This document shows positions 58,209 through 64,000 of a DNA stretch of 64,000 nt, piece after piece. Origin of the DNA: Albizia julibrissin. Its lineage: Eukaryota > Streptophyta > Magnoliopsida > Fabales > Fabaceae. A model generated the notes under the pieces. It worked only from the letters and a program-made list of their open reading frames with translations. It did not search any database and was not told the DNA's origin. Numbering within the stretch: position 1 is the stretch's first letter; the number at the start of each line of letters is the position of its first letter. Where the stretch lies: contig CM073477.1 of NCBI GenBank assembly GCA_037074505.1, positions 42,881,501-42,945,500 on the forward strand, written 5' to 3'. Made by a program: the position numbers and the translations under genes.

Positions 58209-59606
58209 ATTTGATTACTAAGTAACATGTAAATATTATGGTATTCCATGATAAAAAGAGCATGTAAAGTGACAAAACAAAGCCAATAAAGACACACATA
58301 AGGAAATAGTTGTTATACAAGATAGTTGGTGTATTTCCTATTGAGGCAGTTGGATTGTGTGACACTTTTAAATTAGTAAATGAACTTCAAAAATTATGAA
58401 AATTTTCAGAATGAAAGTAGACATGACAAGATTTAATTTGATAGGTCATATGGAATTTTTGGAGTTGTATACAAGGATAAATGAATTATTGAATTTCGCC
58501 AAGTGAATTTTACATTTTTCTGGAGCAGAGTTCAAAAATAAAAATTCTGGGAATGCTGAGCTTTCAATTGGTTAAAGGATATATTTATACCTAAAACTAT
58601 ACTTAATAAGGGTTACATATCCTTTAGAACCACCCCAATCAAATATCTACACAATTAGATATGAATTTTCAAAGTTTGGTGATAATTCTGCCAATTTTCT
58701 CAAATGTTGCGAAAATGGAAGAAATTGCAAGGGCAAAATGGTCATTTTGACCAAATAAATATAATCTGGTGATTTTATGAATAAATACAGAGGGAGTGGA
58801 CAGATGGAACCCAAAATAATTATTACATAATTAAATATGTAATTATATTATGTCATATGCAATAAAGAAATCAAGGGCCAATGAGATTATGACATATATG
58901 GACTCTAGAATTCTCCAAAAAACTCTCATCCCTTGTCTATATTAAGCCCATTTCTTCAAAGAGGAAAGGAAAAGGGAAGAGGAAGAGAGCTTTGGAGAAA
59001 AGGAGAAGAAGAAGAAGAGGAAGAGACCTAGAAGCAAGAACTAGGTAAGTATACCGAAATCTCTGCTCAATCTTGTGTTCTAGATCAAGAAACTCCTTCT
59101 TAACCTTCCTACTATCTTAGAATAGCTATTGAGCAAGAAAAAACTAAGGAGGAAAGGGGGGAAATTTTAGCCACAAGAGGAAGAATAAGAAAGGAACTAG
59201 GTAAGTTGCTAAAACTCTAATATTCTTATTAAAAACTGAGTTGTGACTGTGTTCTGGCTGGAAATCTGGTTGATTGTAATGATTGTTGTAAATTTGGGAT
59301 GTCCAATTTTTATGGGGATATGCTGCCCAAATTTCTATTGATTATGTTAGAATGGAGATTAGGAGGTTAAACAGGTGATTATAAGTGAAAAGAAGGCGTT
59401 TAATTGATTGAAATCAAGAAAATTCCATTTTTCTTAATTTTTATGGAATTTCGTCCAGCAGCTGTTTTGGTATTGTTTGGACTGGATTTTGGTGTTTTTG
59501 ATGATTCCATTGAGTTTAGATGGGAAAATTATGTAGGGTTCATGAAGAGTACGAAATGTGAAAGGCCCCGGATGGTGAAATGACAATTTTGCCCTTAAAA
59601 CCCTAA

Positions 59607-60344
59607 GGCTCTGTTTGGTTGGGGGTTTTTGGAGGGGAGGTTAGGTGAGGGGAGGGTTAGAGATTAAAAATGGGTGTTTGGTTGGAGGTAGGGGAGGGGA
59701 GGGGAGGGGAGGGGAGGATTTTTGTCTTTTAGTGGTCACCTCCCATCTTATGTAAAACCTTCAAATTTGGGGTTTTTCTTAGGGGAGAGAATATTTATGA
59801 CAAAGTATGACTAAATTGCCCATTGTAATTCTATAATATTCCAAAACTACCCCTGGCCCTAAAATAATGTTCTGGCCGTGTGTTTTTCTACCTTGATTTG
59901 GGACTGTGAGAGGTAAACTTGTCACTGTATAATAGTTTTACCAACCCTGAACCTTGGGACTACGGTGAAAGCAACTTGTGTGTGGTCTGAAAAATCATCA
60001 TCATTCACACATTCCATGTACACATCGGAGAATCTACATCCCTTTTTCACTTGAAAGATTGAAGCTTGAGGCTCAAAGGAGAAGGCCAAGCAATGAAGGA
60101 GCCATACCCTCTTGGCCATCTCAGCAAATGATGTGAAGAAGCTTGTATCAGGAAATTCTATTGTTAAAAAATTAAAAAAAAATGTCTAAAGGGGTATTTT
60201 TGTCCATTTATAATTAACTCCCCTCACCTCCCATTCTGAACCAAATAAGAAACCTCCCCTCCCCTCTTTTTGAACCAAACAAAATTATAACCTCCCCTAA
60301 CCTAACTTAAATAAACCTCCCCTCCCCTCGAACCAAATAGAGCC
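59607..60344. mobile_element. PIF/Harbinger-type MITE carrying a host gene fragment, TSD TAA
   Basis: Termini are inverted: GGCTCTGTTTGGTT on the left and AACCAAATAGAGCC on the right (one mismatch). Flanked by TAA at 59604-59606 and 60345-60347. The host LTR reads through when it is removed (AAACCCTAA joins GTTAGGGC, as in 11480). Subterminal sequences are GGGGAGG-rich on the left and CCTCCCC-rich on the right, giving longer inverted repeats. TSD and terminal sequence fit Tourist/PIF-Harbinger MITEs. The centre (59885-60165) is coding-derived. Confidence 0.9.
59885..60165 (-). pseudogene. Captured DUF641/GIL1-like gene fragment inside the MITE
   Basis: Minus strand reads DTSFFTSFAEMAKRVWLLHC, then LAFSFEPQASIFQVKKGCRF, SDVYMECV, and FTVVPRFRVGKTIIQ, then a TGA and QVYLSQ. 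This resembles the C-terminal region of plant DUF641 proteins (GRAVITROPIC IN THE LIGHT 1 / IRK-interacting family), where a V(W/Y)LLH(R)LAFSF...IFQV.RG..FS..YME core and a VGFTV.PGF.(I/V)G.....C.VYL end are typical (from memory of the family). The in-frame stop sits where the family has Cys. It is open for at least 80 codons before that. A captured exon; function not expected. Confidence 0.75.
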
Positions 60345-60641
60345 TAAGTTAGGGCTACCAAGGGCAAATATGTAATTTAAGATGGAAATAACCTAATTTG
60401 AGGTTAAAAATGGATTCTTCATGCAAAAATATTTAAGATAAGCCTGGGTTGTGATTTTTGGAAAAGTACAAAAATACCAGATAAAAAGGGAATTAGACTG
60501 GGTTCCCTAAGGGCATTTTGGTAAATATGAGATTTTGAGCTAAGATAACCGACTTGTAAATTCTAGAATAAAGTATGAATGAGTAGTAACTCATTTGTAA
60601 TTACTTTGGAAATTATAGGATTTAATAATTGCCTAGATTTA

Positions 60642-63062
60642 CCTGAATGAGTAGTATGACTGGTAAATATGGCATTTGTTATTGTTGATGATTTCTCTAG
60701 ATTTACCTGGAATATATTTTTGTCATCCAAAGATGAAACTTTTAGTAAATTTATTGTCTTTGCCAAGAAAGTGCAAAATGAGAAAGGTATATTAATTGCA
60801 GGAATCAGGACAGATCATGGTAGAGAATTTGATAATCAAGCATTTGCAGAATATTGCGATACAAATGGCATTGATCACAATTTTTCAGCACCAAGAACTC
60901 CACAACAGAATGGCGTCGTGGAAAGAAAGAATAGAGTTCTTACAGATATGGCTAGAGCAATGCTCAATGAAAAGAATGTGTCTCAAGTCTTCTGGGCAGA
61001 CGCAATAAGCACTGCATGCTACATCTCAAATAGAGCGTATGTTAGAACCAAACTTGGAAAGACACCATATGAACTCTACAAGGGACGGAAACCAAACCTC
61101 GTTCATCTACACATATTTGGCTGTAAGTGCTTTATTCATAACAACGGTAAAGATAATCTTTGAAAGTTTGATTCTAAGGCTGATGAGAGACTTTTCCTAG
61201 GATATTCAAATCAAAGTAAAGCATATAGAGTTTTTAATAAACGAACATGTGTTGTAGAAGAATCAATTCATGTTGTATTCGATGAATATGTGTCCTCTAG
61301 TAAAAACTTTGATGATGAGATAACTAGAAACCAACCCTCTGTTAACTCTCCCAATCTTGAGGTTGACAATTTTGAAAAAGAAGTTGAACTAAGTCATCCA
61401 GATCAACCTTGAGCCTGGAAATACATCAAGAGTCATCCTCTAGATCAAGTGATAGGTGGAGTTAATGAAGGAGTCAAAACTAGAAACAAAGTTTTAAACG
61501 AAGTTAGTTTTTCTGCATTTATTTCTCAATTGGAACCTTCTAACATTGAAGAAGCCCTATCAGATAATGATTGGGTGTTAGCAATGCAAGAAGAGTTAAA
61601 TTAATTTGACAGAAATCAAGTTTGGGATTTGGTGCCCCGGCCTAAAGACCACTCGGTTATTGGCACTAAATGGGTATTCAAGAACAAACTTAATGAATCC
61701 GTAGCTATTATCAGAAACAAGGTAAGATTGGTTGCCAAGGGCTATAATCAAGAAGAAGGAATTGATTATAAGACAACATATGCTCCAGTAGCAAGATTGG
61801 GCTATACGAGTACTCTTAGCCTTTGCATGCATCAAAGGATTCAAATTATATCAAATGGATGTGAAAAGTGCTTTCTTAAATGGATACATCAAGGAGGAAG
61901 TTTATGTTGAACAACCTCTGGGCTTTGAAGACGTATCCAAACCAAATCATGTTTTCAAACTAAAGAAAGCCTTATATGGTTTGAAACAAGCTCCTAGAGC
62001 CTGGTACGAAAGGTTGAGCAAATTTCTTATCGAATTTGGTTTTACTCGAGGAAAAGTCGATACAACTTTATTTATAAAATGAAAACTAAATGATATTTTA
62101 GTAGTTCAGATTTATGTTGATGATATTATATTCGGAGCTACTAATGATTCTTTGTGTAAGGAATTCTCTGAGATAATGCAGGGAGAATTTGAAATGTCAT
62201 TGATGGGATAATTGACATTCTTTCTGAGTTTACAAATTAAACAAAGAAAGAATGGAATATTCATATCACAGACCAAATACCTTCAAGAATTGCTCAAGAA
62301 GTTTGGATTGGATAAAGCTAATGGTACAGATACACCTATGAGTTCAACCGTACTTATGGATGCTGATGAAAAAGGGGTTGACTTCAACATAACTCAATAT
62401 CGAGGAATGATTAGATCATTACTCTATCTCACAGCCAGCAAACCTGATATTCAGTTCAGTGTTAGTCTATGTGCAAGATTTCAGTCATGCCCCAAAGTGT
62501 CACATGCTGAATTAGTAAAAAGAATTTTCAGATATTTTGCAGGTACAAAAGAGCTGGGTATATGGTACCCCAAAAGAGGTAATGAATATCTAGTTGCCTA
62601 TTCTGACTCTGATCATGGTGGGTATAAAACAGATAAGAAGAGCACAAGTGGGCAATGTCAATTCCTTGGAGGCGCAGTTGTTTCTTGGTTTAGTAAGAAA
62701 CAAACTACAGTATCATTATCTTTAACGGAAGCAGAATATATAGCAGCCTCAAGCTGTTATGCACAAGTACTATGGCTAAAACAATAACTTCAGGATCTTG
62801 GCATATATCTTAAAGAAATTCCTATTTACTGTGACAACACCAGTACAATAAGCTTGGCGAAAAATCCTGTACAGCATTCAAGGACCAAGCATATTGATGT
62901 GAGACATCATTTCATTAGAGATCACATTCAGAAAAGGGATGTCAAGGTGTTATTCATACCTACACACTTGCAATTAGCTGATATTTTCACCAAACCTCTT
63001 GCCCGATAACAATTAATGTATATACGAAGGGAATTGGGAATGGTAAATCCCAATGAATTGTA
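60642..63062 (+). pseudogene. Copia pol: integrase, reverse transcriptase, RNase H
   Basis: Integrase catalytic core (60669-61163): Asp in FVIVDDFSRFTW, Asp in IRTDHGREFD, Glu in NGVVERKNR, giving the DDE triad, then the ISNRAYVRTKLGKTPYELY and FGCKCFIHN blocks. RT: KWVFKNKLNE, VRLVAKGYNQEEGIDY, a frameshift near 61800, then QMDVKSAFLNGYIKEEVYV, LKKALYGLKQAPRAWYERL and YVDD at 62113-62124. RNase H (62212-63062): YSDSDHGGYKTDKKSTSGQ, LTEAEYIAAS, RTKHIDVRHHF and LADIFTKPLA. In-frame stops after KDNL, HPDQP, LFIK, MSLMG, LWLKQ and PLAR, plus frameshift(s), kill the gene, but all catalytic residues remain. Gag, protease and the zinc-binding part of integrase are missing. Confidence 0.93.
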
Positions 63063-63369
63063 AGTTGTTTAATCTTTATAAATGTTGATTTCATATTGTT
63101 TTGATGATCCCATAACTAACTTAAGCATCAGAGTATCTATAAAGTTGTTTTGCAGGATGCTCTGTAATATCTTCAAATAACAGAGACAAACAGAGAAGAA
63201 AACAGGGTGATGATAAAAGACCAACTCAAGTGAGTGAACAGTGAAATACTACAACCTCAGGTAAATCAAGCAATTAGATTCATAATCTTATTACAGGTAA
63301 GTCTCATAAAGTGTTTTAATTAATTATCTTGGAGTTACAGCGTGTTTTTAGCTTCTGTGAAGTAATTTT

Positions 63370-63435
63370 GGACTTCACTCGAGTGAAACCCAAAATCACT
63401 GAGTGAATGTAAAAATCACTCGAGTGAATATTAAA
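63370..63435. promoter_or_regulatory. CTCGAG motifs in the pol to extra-ORF spacer (plus copy)
   Basis: CTTCACTCGAGTGAAACC at 63375 and AATCACTCGAGTGAATATT at 63415 flank a decayed copy (ATCACTGAGTGAATG). Same location relative to pol end and extra-ORF start as 57100-57375 in the minus copy. Confidence 0.7.
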
Positions 63436-63685
63436 AACTTGGTTATATCAGTTTTCTCAACTCGCGACTGTTCATTTCACTTCCACCGTTCACCTTCACT
63501 CGCTGAAATCCTCTCAAATTCTCTGAAAACTCTTGAACCCAGTAACCGAAACCCTCATTACTATCCTTAACCGACAAAAACCCCTCTAAAGCAAGTCCAT
63601 TTCAGTCATAATCTTGCCTCTCATTTCTGACAGTTACCGGTAGCCTTCACTGTGCAATCTCTCGTCTCTCCAAGCGTCGGTACCC

Positions 63686-64000
63686 ATGGCAAGAACCAAA
63701 AGGCCCGGGCAATCTCCTCCATCCTCACCACCGTCCAAGAAGGCGAAAGCACCCTCTGAACCAGAACCCAATCTGCCCATTCAAAGACCCAAAGGTATTC
63801 GGATTGAAGAGCCGATGGGAATGACTACCCGTTCGCATACCAGTCTGAAAGGGAAAGGGAAAGAAAAACAATGAGAAGCAGACATCCAAGAGTCTACTTT
63901 GCAGAGGAAAATCACTCGGGCTGTCAATATCTTAGCAGCCTCGGTTCCTCAGAAATCACAGTATGCAAGTCAAGCCTCTGGTAGTCGACATTCTGAGTCC
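63686..64000 (+). pseudogene. Copia extra ORF, N-terminus (plus), cut by window end
   Basis: ATG at 63686 (MARTKRPGQSPPSSPPSKKA), Pro/Ser/Lys-rich like MVRTKMPQNHPL in the minus copy; both share an IRIEEP / IVIQEP block followed by a TR(S/A)-containing basic stretch. A TGA after 62 codons (KGKEKQ) interrupts, but the frame stays readable to the window end. It supports the extra ORF as a real gene of this family. Confidence 0.7.

Larger units (their letters stand above)
58196..60640 (+). mobile_element. TGTAAT-type LTR (plus), 3' truncated
   Basis: Starts TGTAATGTCCCAAATTTG exactly at the break in the copia RNase H frame. It is related to 6548-8000 and, after 59450, to 11340-11770. It ends without a proper LTR terminus or hairpin near 60640, where integrase sequence of another copia copy begins. 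Contains the MITE 59607-60344. Confidence 0.78.
60642..64000 (+). mobile_element. Ty1/copia element (plus), 5' truncated, runs off the window
   Basis: Begins inside integrase at the junction with the truncated LTR, and contains integrase, RT, RNase H, the CTCGAG spacer and the start of the extra ORF. Pol ends at 63062 with MVNPNEL, then 624 bp to the extra-ORF ATG at 63686, close to the 652 bp in the minus copy. The 3' LTR is beyond the window. Confidence 0.88.

Noticed and set aside
1..64000. Bacterial-type or phage-type defence system, tRNA genes, intact host genes
   Set aside because: No operon structure, no cloverleaf seen, and no intact non-transposon coding frame found on either strand.

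Overview
The window looks like nuclear DNA of a flowering plant, probably a eudicot. It is AT-rich, intron-poor and packed with nested plant transposons: CACTA (En/Spm) DNA elements with tnp2, DUF4218, DUF4216 and Ulp1-type domains; a Ty1/copia family carrying an extra gene after pol; many long LTRs starting TGTAAT(A/G)(T/C)CC that I infer to be Ty3/gypsy-like; a PIF/Harbinger-type MITE; and a 5S-rRNA-derived promoter fragment. I found no intact host gene, tRNA, CRISPR array or bacterial-type operon. Every coding region of any length is a transposon gene, and nearly all are broken by stops or frameshifts. The one clear host-gene trace is a DUF641/GIL1-like fragment inside the MITE.

Layout. 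1-2642: 5' half of CACTA copy 1 (minus), ending in a CACTA terminus at 2642. 2643-5451: copia-type LTR (plus) with a dense CTCGAG array. 5452-5937 and 18371-18826: pieces of plus-strand LTRs. 5938-18370: a copia element (minus) with perfect ATTAT target duplications. It keeps a 3' LTR (split by an 8.6 kb nest of LTRs) and its extra ORF, but has lost gag-pol and most of the 5' LTR. 18827-19416, 25464-25811 and about 35825-35977: CACTA copy 3, cut into three by LTR insertions. 27644-34579: a minus-strand LTR element with no recognisable gag-pol, whose interior holds tandem repeats and the 5S-like fragment. 35978-38642: composite LTR remnants. 38643-39771: unclassified LTR, into which CACTA copy 2 (39772 to about 48030, minus) is inserted. 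48100-49081: unrecognised minus-strand coding remnants. About 49180-51595: LTR (minus). 51618-58195: second copia element (minus: RNase H, extra ORF, LTR). 58196-60640: truncated LTR carrying the MITE. 60642-64000: third copia element (plus: integrase, RT, RNase H, start of extra ORF).

How it fits together. Target-site duplications allow the order of insertions to be read: CACTA and copia elements were hit by LTR elements, which were then hit by further LTRs. The most interesting signals are (1) palindromic CTCGAG-centred motif arrays in copia U3 regions and in the pol-to-extra-ORF spacer, many of whose variants look like CpG decay; (2) a GAGATTC...GAATCTC hairpin recurring in almost every TGTAAT-type LTR copy; (3) the MITE that captured a GIL1-like exon; (4) a CACTA second gene with Transposase_24-like and Ulp1-like parts joined by a 10-residue repeat; and (5) the extra ORF shared by three copia copies. 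No clearly new molecular system is evident. All family names come from reading motifs, without database searches.
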